From: Azolla caroliniana
Lineage: Eukaryota; Polypodiophyta
Assembly: GCA_043228905.1 (NCBI GenBank)
Contig: JBHGNT010000011.1
Coordinates: 20,894,001-20,958,000 of the forward strand
Direction of reading: 5' to 3'
Length of the DNA stretch: 64,000 bases
The notes under the pieces were generated by a model. It saw only the letters and a program-made list of their open reading frames with translations. It ran no database searches and had not been told where the DNA came from. Of the stretch, positions 1 to 11,953 are shown one piece after another. How positions within the stretch are numbered: position 1 is the first letter of the stretch; the number at the start of each line of letters is the position of its first letter. A program made the translations under genes and the position numbers.

Positions 1-604
1 TCCCATTATCAATTCTCTGCAGTTAGTAGTCAACCCATACGATTAGCCAACAGACAGTTGTGTCGTTAGTTACAAACAAAGGTTTATACCAAGCCCATGG
101 ATTGAACAATACTTTATGTTGGAATTCTGCTAACAGCAATTATCTCACATTTCCTCATGCCTGGAAAACGCTACTTATATGTTGAAATTCTCATCTAACG
201 CTGGTTCACAGTTTGATGCAGGCTTCAATAGGGAAATGGATATAAAACATATACATGATTTCCTGTTTTATAACATCGAAATGCTGTTGTTCAATGGGAT
301 TAACATATAATAGGTAACATGTACTTTTCAACAATATAAATGCTCCAATTGGCATTTCAAAGAGTTTACCCTTTATTTAATCAATAGAATTGAAAAAATC
401 TAAAAAAATACAAGTAAAAACATTCACGTTTATTTAACCAATAAAATTGTTGTAAGAAATTTAGAAAATACAAGGACTATGGGTATTATTAGTGAAATGG
501 TTGCAGCAGAACTGGACTAACTTTTTCCTTGCCCAACAACTAAGTTCCATTGATTCAGAATGGCCCTTTTGTAACAATATAGACTTCTATTAGAAGGGGA
601 GTTA
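1..604. other. 3' flank of the CAC3-like gene
   Basis: AT-rich DNA lying downstream of the minus-strand gene that stops at 605. Two candidate AATAAA polyadenylation signals are readable on the minus strand near 430-435 and 372-377, about 170 and 230 bases past the stop. No other gene or repeat was recognised. Confidence 0.4.
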
Positions 605-3600
605 CTACTCTGATTTTGCAGAAATGGAAGATGCACTCATGCTCAGCTCCAAATTTCGATACACATATGAAGGTAGTGATAGGTGTTTATCATCACTCTC
701 GAGGGGTGCATCCCGAGGTTTCATGTTGCGTTTCAGACGTGGGTTGAGGTTTACCCCTTCTTGGAAAGCACCGATTTTACGGAATTTTGCAGCACGATGT
801 TCCAATAATGTATCCGGGTCCATCTTTAAAAGCTCCTACGCATTCATTTCATTCATACACTATATTAGACCCCTTTAAAAATAAAGGTATAGGAAAAACA
901 CCCAAATGACCCCAACTGTAGGGTATGTAGCAGAATACCCCTACATTATTTGAAGATACCATAATATACTTATATGTGGTAAAAAAATCTGTAGCCCAAC
1001 CACGTTGGATATTTACAAGAATATCCCTAGTTACATGAATATACCTATGTTAGAGTAAATTTGATTTAACACAATACCACTGTTTTCAAGCCCTTGCTAG
1101 ACAGTCCTGGATAGTAGTAAATTTAATTGGGTATTTACAAAGAATAGCTATGTTTCAAATATTAGCTAACACATTGGGGTAATAGTAGAGTTTTTATTTG
1201 GTAAGTTTCAAAATCTTCTGGTAAAACAGCAAAAACCTTCTTTAACAAGTTTGGCTGTTTTGATGTAAACGTAACATTAATAAAGGGGACTTGTTGGCCT
1301 AGTAGTTTGAACCCTTTCACCATAATCTATATGTCAAGACCTTGCTTGACTCCATTTGTCAAATATGATTCCCCAATCAACGCCAAATTGAAACAGTGAT
1401 ATACTAAATGTACTTACTCTCATGTGACTCATTATAGCTTCCTTCATAGACTTCGATGTTGTGAAAGGATCGGTATGTGCACCACCAACTGGTTCCTAGA
1501 GCACCAGAAGGAAGGAAGGAAAACAAAGTCAAGACATTATTTATTACTGGTCTATGACCATCAACCAAAGCTTAAAAGATGTCAAACGGATCCTCACAGG
1601 AATAACTTCATCCACTACATTTAACTTCACGAGCTCATGAGCTGTTATTTTCAATGCCTCTGTTGCCTGAAAACAAAACAAAACATGTGCACTTAGCAGA
1701 ATTATAACTAACTTAAAAACGTGTATAAGTTCAGAATATTACTTGTGGAGCACAAGCAGCATTTTTCCATAAAATAGCTGCACAAGCTTCAGGGCTGAAA
1801 AACATTCAACACGAAACTAACTGTGAGACATTAGTTCTTTCCTAAGCAGACAACATCTTATCAATCCTAAGCGAAAACAATTAGTTTAAAACCTAGCAAA
1901 ATAATACAATCTCTATCTAAGAAAAAGCATAGATAATTATAAAAGATTAATAATTGCGTCAATAACTAGCTACATAAAATGAGTTCACTATCCAAGCTAA
2001 ACCTCTTTATCTATTCTAATTTCTAAGCTAAAAGATACAATCGTTAGCTTACAAACCTAGCTACGTAATATACGGAGTTTTCGAGCATAAGCATTTTATT
2101 GCAACAGCCTATCGCGAGCGCACCGCCAGAACCACCCTCACCAATGACAGTTGTGATAATGGGAACTTTAAGACCAAACATCTCCCGAAGATTTCTAGCT
2201 ATTGCCTCACCCTGGAAAGGTAAGGGAAGTAATTAACTATCCAATATGTAATGATCATCAAACCATACCCATATGAAATGTTACATTTTTTAGCCTGTGA
2301 AGTGTACCATTGTGCAACTCTTTTTTTTCATAAAATCCTATATATATATTAAATACTTCCTTTGATAACATGGGGATAGTTTAATTTTCAAGTCTTTTTC
2401 TCATCAACTCAAGTTTCATGTTAAATGTTCCATATATTGATAGCATCTGATGTTTCCTTCTTTGCCTGTTTTGACACATCTGTTGTATTTACTTCCTGAA
2501 TTAAGTATATATTCATACCTGTCCACGTTCTTCGGCTTGAATTCCAGCATAAGCTCCAGGTGTATCTACAAATGTAAGAATTGGGAAACCATGCCGTTCT
2601 GCATTGTACATCATTCTCAAGGCCTTGCGATACCTAGAGATATTTTAATATCATGTCAGCATTAGCTAGAAATGTAATGAAATAAAGTGAGATTTGTTCT
2701 TTTCTATCCATCAATTGACTCAAATTTTCCTATACAGTAATAACGGATATTTGCAATCCAAATTAATTCTTTTACTATCTATATTAAAATATTTTGCAAA
2801 AATAATATCACCAACTACATCAGTTCTATCCATCCATTAAAGTGGTGAAAATATTTATCTTAAAATATCATTTGCATGGACTCGTGCTTTAGATGCATTT
2901 GCAAACCCTTGATAAATAATAAGTACCCATTGGGTGTTGGCATGGCAAAGTTCCGGTGAATGTTTTCCTTTGTATTCCGCCCCTTCTGATGGCCAACAAT
3001 CATGAAGGTCATATCATCAATCTTGCCAATACCTGTAATGAGTGCGGGATCATCATATCCTGCCCGATCTCCATGGAGTTCTAGCCACTGCAAGAACAAT
3101 GTTGTCTTATAGGAAATGCTGTAACAGGAAATAATGTCAATGCAATGCTGACACATGATGATGTTAAGGAAATAAAATATCTCTGAAAGGAAAAATGCAA
3201 CATCTTTTTCTTGTTGTATTATGAAGGCAATTTAATATGGAGTAACTTGCTCCAAATCAAAACCAAATGAATTATGCTCCGCTAATTCAATGTCATCAAT
3301 TATTTTAACCTATAATAATCGTAAATCGTATTGAGAGTGTGCATATCTGCTTAACAACTCTAATAAGTTATTTAACAAATCATATTTGCTGATCTCTGCT
3401 AGATTTTTACTCTTACCAAGCTAAGCTACTCAACCTTACGTTTGAAGAAATAGTATTATCTTGATGTAATTTCATATAGATCATAAAGATGGTTACAAAC
3501 AATAAATTCATTGCGGCTATTGGTAAAACTTCATGAAATAATCTTATATTCAGTAATGGTGAAGCTTCTTAGTATAATCTTACCTTCAGTAAGTGTAAAT

Positions 3601-5631
3601 TAAACATTTGAATACTACTTTGCATAATTCCCAACAGCCTGGCTTAACTATATATGCAATTCCAAAGATAGTTTTATTGTCAATATTACCAAACCTTGTC
3701 CGTAATGTTCAGCACATGGTCTAAACATGTTGGCCTATTAGGATGCCTTGCTACACTTAGCCTTTGTACAGGTGATAGGTGACCGTAAAGATCTTTGATA
3801 ACCTGAACAATGAACATTCATTAAGAGAATCCAATAGCACAAAAGTAAGTTGGTCTATATTATCCAAATGTTTTCGCACCACCTACCTCATCATATTTCT
3901 CTTGTAGTTCACTTAATTGCAAGGAGAAGTCCATTCCTGTCCTATTTGCCAGTTCTCGAACCTGCACACAATCAATATTCTTAAGCAAGAGTCTAATAAA
4001 CTGTTCCTGGGTGAATCATCAGATTTCCATACCTGCATTGCTCTAAACTATGTCAAAGAGTCCAATAATCGCCATAGATTTTTTATATCAAAAAAGTATA
4101 ATATGTCATTTATATAAATATTAATGACCCATTCCTAGACTTTGACACAACGTATCCGATACACAAGTTTATGCCGACATATTTTACAATCAATTATACA
4201 CATGAAGAATACACCGAGAAAGACATGAAAAAATGCACTATCAGATTTTAATGAATACCACCTCAAAAGACTTCATAGGCTTTGCTATATCCAAAAATGT
4301 CATTTGGAAAACACAAATGATGTGTGGAAAAACAAATGCACAAAAGCAAACAAAGAAATCCTAGATTTTGATACCGAGCATGTGAAGAAAATAACTGCAT
4401 GCAATTAAAAAAGGGACACTGTAAGCTCCAGTACACAGAAAGATCTTGTAGATGCTGATATTCATTACGCAAACAAAACCCTGAAATATTTAAAAAATTC
4501 CATGACATCCATAGTACGCACTATTAAACATAAAGAACGAACTAGTTGGATATCCATCACTGGAGAAAGATTGGCTGCATAAAAAATAGTGCAAGTTCAG
4601 TTAAACCTAAGGAAATCTTAGACTTTGGTATGCCACACATTAATGGAACAAAGTCAAACGATACTAAAAAAAATCCATTAAACAGAAAAATTCCAACTTT
4701 ATTCCCAGTAACATCAGAGATATCCATATTTCTCCCACTAAGCTCCATCTGAATAGATGCGGTACATTTTCGTACATATAAATAGAGAAAGATAGAGAGA
4801 GTGTCAGGTTTCTACACAATCAAAGCGATACTCTTTCCATCCAGATAAATATAAAGAGAGAGGGAGAGGGAGAGAAATAGGGAAATACCTCTTGAAAATT
4901 CTTCTGGATGCTAGTCATAAAGAGAAAGAAAGAGTAAGGAATACATCTTGAATTTTTTATGGATATGCACCGGAGTCAGGAACAAATAGAGAGAAAGAAA
5001 GAACGAAATGGAGGGAGGAAGAAGGATTTTACCACTCGAGTTTTCTTCTGCATGTCGGTAAGAGAGAAACAAAAAAAAAAAAAAAAAAGCGGAATATACA
5101 GAAACAAATAGAGAGGAAGTTAGGAAAAAAGAGAGACGGAGATGGATTCGGGCTATTGAATCTTCTTGTGCATGTCTATCAGAAGCAGAAAGAAACAAGC
5201 AAACAAATGGAGAACCGAGTAAGGTAAGGGGAATTGGGAGAGGGAAATATTGGTGGATAGTTTTTTACCTCTTGAATCTTCTTCTGGATATCGATGAGAG
5301 GGAGCTCGAAAGGTAAAGGGAATGGCTTGGGAGGAGAAGGAAGAGGCTTGAACCTCGACATATAAGGCAATGGAGATCCTTCCACTACCCCCCCAGGTCC
5401 CCACTTCTGAGGCCATGGATAGACCAGCTCCTTCTTCTTCTTCTTCAACCGTTTCGACTTCTGTAGCATCGCATCTATACTAACACGGCAGGTTCTTGTG
5501 CTTCTTCCAGCATCTAGAACTCTCTGCACGCTGCTCCTGAGGTTTCTGCTGGATATAGCTGCTGCATTTCTTCCATCTTTCCTGATGATGCTCGAATCCA
5601 GGAGATGTGAAGGCCGAGTGATCGCAGCCAT
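605..5631 (-). CDS. CAC3: Plastid acetyl-CoA carboxylase carboxyltransferase subunit alpha, 10 exons
   Basis: Predicted alpha subunit of heteromeric plastid acetyl-CoA carboxylase. With the beta subunit (accD) it moves the carboxyl group from carboxybiotin-BCCP to acetyl-CoA, giving malonyl-CoA for fatty-acid synthesis. Exons, all GT-AG and phase-consistent: 5269-5631, 3887-3961, 3695-3802, 2927-3087, 2519-2633, 2057-2211, 1743-1794, 1598-1666, 1418-1495, 605-835. They sum to 1407 bp, or 468 residues. Visible family motifs are WPQKWGPG and [16 protein letters not shown] (exon 1), ARHPNRPT (exon 3), [12 protein letters not shown] and [12 protein letters not shown] (exon 4), [10 protein letters not shown] (exon 5), [14 protein letters not shown] (exon 6), [11 protein letters not shown] (exons 6-7) and [13 protein letters not shown] (exon 10). 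The N terminus is Ser/Arg-rich, as in a chloroplast transit peptide. The start is the first ATG, at 5631. The C terminus ends about 50 residues after FRKIG, much shorter than Arabidopsis CAC3, which has a long coiled-coil tail. Confidence 0.93.
4886..5325 (-). repeat. Degenerate tandem copies of the exon-1 end plus 5' splice site, inside intron 1
   Basis: The last ten or so codons of exon 1 (peptide [10 protein letters not shown]) and the adjoining donor at 5267-5300 recur as decayed copies at about 5152-5212 (LIDMHKKIQ), 5029-5075 ([10 protein letters not shown]), 4943-5015 (HIHKKFKM) and 4886-4942 (SIQKNFQE). A weaker one may lie near 4826. Each copy is followed by purine-rich GAAAGA filler. 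The copies at 4886 and 5029 still read GAG|GTA-like and GTG|GTAAAA donors on the minus strand; the copy at 5152 has lost its GT. The comparison was made by eye. Confidence 0.7.
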
Positions 5632-5805
5632 GATGAAGAAGCCGGTGAAGATGAAGATGTTGATGTTGCTGTTTCTGTTTGGCGCAGCAGGCTAGAAGGA
5701 GGTTAGATGAGAAAGATAGAAGAGGGAGGTATTGAAAGAAGGAAGGCGGACTCGGAGGCTATGGCGATGAAGACGGATCTGAAGATTTTCTGATCAGAGG
5801 CTAAT

Positions 5806-5854
<49 letters not shown>

Positions 5855-6130
5855 AGGGGTGGGAGGGGTCATAGCTATGGAAGAAGAAGAGAGGAGGTAG
5901 GTCGCATGTCCACCATTGATTGCATTGCAATTGCAATTGCTGCTGCTGCTGCTCCTGCTCTGCATGCATGGCCAGAATTGAAACTCTTTTTCCCTTTCTC
6001 TTCTCTCCTTCCATTTCCCACAGACAGACAGACAGACACAGACAGAGAAAGAGAGAGCCAGTCACACGCGATCACACACAGAAAAGCTAAAAGCACCCTC
6101 CCTCACACACGTACACGAGGGTTTAATGTT
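5632..6130. promoter_or_regulatory. 5' flank / probable promoter and leader of the CAC3-like gene
   Basis: Upstream of the minus-strand start at 5631. It holds a (GA)n tract at 5810-5853, which reads as CT-rich on the sense strand and is common in plant 5' leaders, a short CTG-rich run near 5938-5960 and GACA repeats near 6021-6050. No clear TATA box was assigned. Confidence 0.35.
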
Positions 6131-6425
6131 TAAGCTTTAGGGTTTGGGCTGGGGGTTTAGGGTTTAAGGACGGTTAGGGTTAGGGTTAGGGTTAGGGTTA
6201 GGGTTAGCGCTAGACCTTGTGTTTGCGGTGTTCAAGTGTAGAGTTTAATCGTTCAACGTTAAAAGCTTCGGATTTGAGCTAGGGGTTTTGGGTTTAAGCA
6301 CGGTTACGGTTAGGCTTAGATCTTGTGTTTACGGTCTTCAAGTGTAGTGTTTAATAGTTCAAAGTTCAAATTTTGGGATTTGGGCTAGGGTTTAGGAGTT
6401 AGGGGTTAGGGGTTAGGGTTAGGTG
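6131..6425. repeat. Telomere-like TTAGGG-type repeats and telo-box motifs
   Basis: A run of six GGTTAG units occupies 6172-6207. It is preceded by degenerate TTTAGGGTTT motifs (6137-6170) and followed by decayed GGGTTAGG motifs to about 6425. The perfect run is the hexamer form rather than the usual plant heptamer. Read on the minus strand, the AAACCCTAA-type motifs lie about 500 bp upstream of the CAC3 start, where telo-boxes can act as promoter elements. Confidence 0.6.
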
Positions 6426-7084
6426 TTAAAGATCTTGTGTTAAGCATGTTCGAGTGTAGAGTTTCAATGTTTGGCGTTTGGGGTTATTAAGGTTTAAGAT
6501 TTTCAAGTTTGTGTGTAGGACTTAAGATTTTATTGCGTGTTTGAAGGGCTTTCGTTTTATGGTTTATGACTTTGGGAATTCTAGAGTTTAGATTGGTCGG
6601 TTAAGTTGTCAGAGAATGTCATAGTTCCACGATGAATTGAACTCTTTGATGAGAGAAACCACCTCATGCATCATCGATCACTTACAAAGAGTCTGTTGAG
6701 CTACTAGACTGGAACCAATTGAGGGAGGCACCAAGGATGTCGATGAGAGGAGTAACTGGTTACGACAAATTGCTAATGCCAGCACAATGAGAGAGCAGTA
6801 GATTGCAAAGGATTTTAATGCAGCAAAACTGAAAAAATCTAATGTCCATGGAAATGTAGCCTAGGTTTATGAAGACCATATTGTGGAAGTGGAATCATGA
6901 CATGACAATGACATAAATGTGGTGGTTGGTTCCTAGGGATGAAAAGAAGGTTGAACAAGATATGGTTTAGATTTCATCCTATCGATCCCCAAAACTGGCT
7001 ACCTAACCATAGGAATTGAGACGAACACCATCCCTAATATGAAGCTTATTCTCACCAAGCATCTCGTGTGGAGTAATCATCCAT
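6426..7084. other. Unassigned intergenic DNA
   Basis: No open frame of note, RNA gene or recognisable transposon fragment was seen here. Confidence 0.3.
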
Positions 7085-7465
7085 TGAGGTCAATATAGGA
7101 CCTATGAAACCAAAAGTGGAACGTTTTCACACAAATACATGTGGATTTTAGTAGCAATTAGTGATACTCAACAATTTACCTAATGAACATTGCCATTTAG
7201 AGCGCACATTACAATTGTGAGATGAACGTGTGTAGGGAGTGTTCTACATTGACAATGTGAGGAAAGCAAACTTGATTATGGTTCGGAGTGGAGCATTGTA
7301 TTCAAGAGTGATATTGCAATCCCAGGTGTGCCAAAGACAAAACATCATAGTCTACGAGTTCCATTGTTTCATTGTGTCGTGCCATTCTCAAATGGAAGAG
7401 AATGCGAGTTAAGTCATATGAGATTCAAGTGGTGGAGACATCGGAGCAAAGGGGTGCATTCTAGC

Positions 7466-7475
<10 letters not shown>
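7085..7475 (+). repeat. Diverged dispersed repeat, copy 1
   Basis: Matches 60655-61020 in the same orientation at roughly 65-75% identity by eye. Shared blocks include the opening (GACC..TGA.ACCA.AAGTG.AAC) and a stretch around AGC.TTGTAT.A.AGTGAT. The two copies are 53 kb apart. The family was not identified, and no coding sense was found. Confidence 0.45.

Positions 7476-7499
<24 letters not shown>
7467..7499. repeat. (GA)n microsatellite
   Basis: Uninterrupted AG dinucleotide run at the 3' edge of the dispersed repeat copy. Confidence 0.95.
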
Positions 7500-7503
<4 letters not shown>

Positions 7504-8464
7504 GCTCACAATAATGCACAATTTGATTGCAATGCAAATGGAGAGGAGACTATTTCGGTTGTGTGTGTTCATGTTGTCAATCGTGCAAGTATTGTCGTGT
7601 TCAAGGCTATCCAAAATTCTCAATGGCAAGAGGGTAAAATATTCAATGAGACGTATTTTACGTTCTAATTAATACCCATAACAAGAGTATTTTTGGTGCC
7701 AAAAGAGAGTTCTTGTTTTAATTCTTTTCCCGTCAAATAATTAAATTGAAAAAGGTTGCTCGGGGCAACATATTTCTTCGTTCTCTTTACTCGTCGAGAG
7801 GATATCAATGACATGGTTTTTTTTTCTAAAAACTCACAGTTTCTTTCTTTTCCTATCAAAGTGCCCCACTCATTTTGTACTTGATTAATTTTAGAACATC
7901 ATGATCAATAGAATGCACAACGGGTTGATAGAGAAGGGTACACATGGTGATGGGTATGCCATGAACGTAACATGGATGTATTGTGCACATGGGTTATGGA
8001 TTGGCCATGCTTATGAGTTAGTGGATGTATAATGCTAATCTAGATTAGTAATGGAGGGTGTCACACATAAGGATCATGAAAGAAACTTTTTCCAATACCA
8101 ACTCTGAAATAAATGTACACTCCTAAAGGCGCTCACCTTGATATGAAAATCTCATCTCTTGACTTGAGAAACATGACCACCACATGCTTGTCAAATGAAC
8201 ACACTCCCACTTTGTAAACAAAGAAGAAGAAACATAAACCCATTCAAAATTATGATCTAAATGCATGCAACACTTTAATTAATGCATATAAAATTTGTGT
8301 GCTTACTGTACATAATAATGATAGTCAATCATAGGATCAACAAGGTCATATCAAATGCTTTGCTCTATTCACATGAAAGAACAAGTGATCATTGGTCATA
8401 TGTTCAATGCTTTTTTGGAAAGTTCTTGATTACTGCCACGCCACTGATCGTGAGTCATGACTCA
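7500..8464. other. Unassigned intergenic DNA
   Basis: AT-rich. No gene, RNA or clear repeat was recognised. Confidence 0.3.
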
Positions 8465-8666
8465 TGATATAGGAAGTGGAATTGTGAATAGTTGCATGCA
8501 CAACAATAATGTATGGGCATGATTGGGTACTTTCAATGCATTGTAACGAAAACAGATAGTTCTGATATATAGGAAGTGGAATCGTGAATAGTTGCATGCA
8601 CAACAATATTGTATGGGCATGATTGGGTACTTTCAATACATTGTAACAAAAATAGATAGTTATGAT
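8465..8666. repeat. Tandem duplication, 100-bp unit, two copies
   Basis: The block beginning AGGAAGTGGAATTGTG at 8471 recurs at 8571, so the period is exactly 100 bp. The copies differ at only a few positions. No coding sense is evident. Confidence 0.9.
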
Positions 8667-11653
8667 CTTGATGTAAAGGATTGGATGGATATATTCTAAT
8701 ATTCTCGTTGCCTTAAGAGATTAGTAAACATTAACGTTGATATGATACAATTGTCCTAACTTTTCTATTCATTGTCTAATGTTTAAGTTGATAATATATT
8801 TTTTGGTTATGTTTTAAAAGTAGAAACTCTCTTAAAGTGCCAATCACTTTCATGTGTACGAGCCCCAAGAGAACTATCTAGAAAACCACAAATTTTATCC
8901 TTTCACACATTGGATTTGTGCTTGTTTTACGTACACTTTATGCATAAGCAACATGTGATGTCGTGTGTGAATGGAAATGGATGATGTTGTTTCCCATGCA
9001 TGCTAGTACTCAACATGGTGCAAGGATGGGAATGTGGGAAGAAGCCGGTAAGAATGACTGAAACCATAACTTCTTTGCATCAAGTAGGCATTGAGTACTA
9101 GTGACTTAGAATTTAGGTTACAACTAACCCACCAAACATCTTTGAAAACACAATGGATGCTAATTTATGTCTTTCTTTATTATTCATATAAAGGGATCCC
9201 AATGCATGTACAAACATTGTTTGGAACTTGAATAATGCTTTTTGTAATCCGTCACCTAGATTAATATTTCAAGAAAGGCAAGCGATGTTCATAAACTTGA
9301 TTGTTTATTGAAATAACGTTACAATGATGTGGTTATAGATTGTATGGGAACAAGGCAAGATTCACACTAGAACTATCAACCTCGATAGAGAAACAGAAAT
9401 CATTGTGAACCAAAAGAAACCCTTAACTCTACGATTGCATATTCACACAAGGGACACAAACACCTAAACTCATATTCACATCAATTCAGTAGCTAATTAG
9501 GCCAACCCCAACAACTTGCGTTAGTACCTATTTGAGCTTGTGGACAAGTTCTTCCCTAATTTAACTATTTGAAGCCCACAATGTCTTGGAATATTATCTA
9601 ATTAAGGCCAAAAGACTTGCATAAGTAGGTATTAGATGACCATAAACCATTGTTATGAATTAATTTAATGAGCTCTGAAAGCTTGCATGATTAGATATTA
9701 AAACCCCATCAAGAATTCTAAATGCAAAATGAGTTCATTAACTCTTATGAACATTTCATGCTTAGTTTCAACCTTATGAAGCTATCAATCATTGGATCAT
9801 AAAAAAAAGCCTACACTTAATCGACTCTTCAATATAAACACACACTTATATTGGCTAATGACCAATTGTTCATGCAAGGAATTAGTGTGGAAGCCTAAAG
9901 TGTATCATACCAATGAATACACAGAGGCGTCGAGTCATAAATTGCGCGTATTATTATGCCTTACCACTTTTGTTAACCTCAAGCTCACGCAATAAGGCAT
10001 ATGGTATGGTTGCTATTCAACGCCTATCGTCCAATGGTTGTCCGTCCACCTCGTGACCTAGTGAATGGAACCTAAAACCAAATCTCATTGTTGGTTGTGG
10101 TCGTCTAGTGATGTCGCTAGTGGACTTCTTCACCTTTGTTTGTTAGGGTATCATATTGATTATTACAAGTGATCATAGGAACTCAAGCATGGAGTATGGT
10201 GCATCCCAGGGAGGAGAGGGAATCAACCCTTAGTGTGTTGGTGGTAATTGATCGGTATAGGATTGACATGAAAGGTGGCAAAGAAACGTTCAGATTGGAC
10301 ACTGGGTGATAGAGATAACATGTTTGGTAGCAAAACATTGAAATAACACTTGACGTCAAATAGTAGCAAGAGAGATTTGAGATGACAACAATTAGAGAAC
10401 CAAAGTAGACCAATTAAGATAGTTGATGTTACAACATAGTAATCTTAGTATTGTCACTTAACGAATAGCAACAAGAATACTAAGCTAATCCCTCAACTCG
10501 TTCTTTGTATTACATTCTTCTTGAATCCTAATATAGGGGTGCCCTTTGATCATTAGGTGGTTGATTATGATCCTTGTCCTTGATTCCTAATATAATGTAT
10601 ACAATTTCTATTTAATAACCACATGCCTAATTTATCACATTGAAGGTTGGACCTCGGGCTCTTTGTAATTATAGATGACCAAGCCATATTGTGTAATAAT
10701 GACCCGAACCAATAACACCTCTATTTAAATGTGAGGACCATTGATTAGTGTAGGTCATCTGCGACTCACTCCGACAACTTCTCTTATTAAGTGTGGGCAT
10801 TAAATTCTGTGTTTCTGTATTTTCCTAAGTGACTTCACTTCTTTGTATTAAATGCTCCTTTGTCACTTACAACTCATTAGTCCTAACTCATGGGCCACCT
10901 CAATCCTATACTCACAAAAAGTAAAAAGTACACAAATTGATACTTTATAGGAGATTCCTACATGCAGGCTTCAATCTTGTTGGGAACAATTAAGGGTAAA
11001 TAAATTCATTTATCAATGTGAATACCAAAAAGAGCGTGTCATGTGTGGATTTTATTCTTATAAGATTAACACAAATTGACGATAATGGTAAAGATTGCAA
11101 GCATGTTCCACGCGGTTCTAATGCTAGAAATCTTACTCAATAATCTAAATCAACTGCAAGAAAATCAAAATGGTTCTAGCCAATGTATTACGTTTGATAA
11201 GATGGTAAAATAAATGTCGAGCCTAAATGTTGTCAACCATGCATGACCATGTTGAGTTCGAAGACACGGAAAACATATGAAAAGGTACATATACATATAA
11301 CATTTATAGAGTTTCAAGTATCAAACACATTAAAAATAAAAAACAGTTTCTTGCCATTGCACTAGCTGTAAATCTCATAAATTTATCTTCTAAAACATAC
11401 ATATCTCATTTGCATAAGTAAAGTAATTTGTTTCTTTAGGGGACTTTAGTGAACAAAGAGCTCATTATAAAAGTACAAAAAAAAAAAAAAAAACTGTGTC
11501 ATGGCCCAATTGAAATGGCTTTGAAAATGCATTGTGAATTAACTGAGTCAACAAACACAATCGGAAAAAAACTTAATGAGACACAATATTCGCGCTCTTC
11601 TTATGCACAAGAAATTGAGAGATATTTATCGGATCCCTTTACATGAACAATGA
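8667..11653. other. Unassigned intergenic DNA
   Basis: About 3 kb of AT-rich DNA. Only short chance open frames (under 80 codons) without recognisable motifs are present. Confidence 0.3.
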
Positions 11654-11953
11654 ATGAAGGCATGAATATATCCTTTGCGAGTTTGGTGGATCATAAAGGC
11701 AGTAAATGTATCTTTTTATTTCTTATTTCCAGGACAACATTATAAGCGATTTTCTTTCTCAATTAAATTTGAGGTGCTCATCTGCCCCACCTTTTCATCT
11801 TTTAGAAACTAGTCATACAATATATGGGCCTCTTACTCGTGGATTCAAAAAAGGTATTTCCATGGAAATCGTCACCTTTCTTCACACATGCTAGTGTCAA
11901 AATCTAAGTTGGGGTAGGTTGAGACGGTTATAGATTGAACATTAGTTGTAATT
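11654..11953 (-). repeat. 300-bp segment duplicated, inverted, inside the gypsy gag region
   Basis: On the minus strand this block matches 20018-20313 almost base for base (about 98-99% by eye). The similarity stops abruptly on both sides. Its right-hand neighbour copy lies in the gag region of the 18.9-33.5 kb element. It has no recognised coding function. A 62-codon frame through it is shared by both copies but has no known motif. Confidence 0.85.

Noticed and set aside
6172-6207. Chromosome end (telomere)
   Set aside because: Only six hexamers, flanked on both sides by ordinary DNA and a gene; an interstitial repeat.
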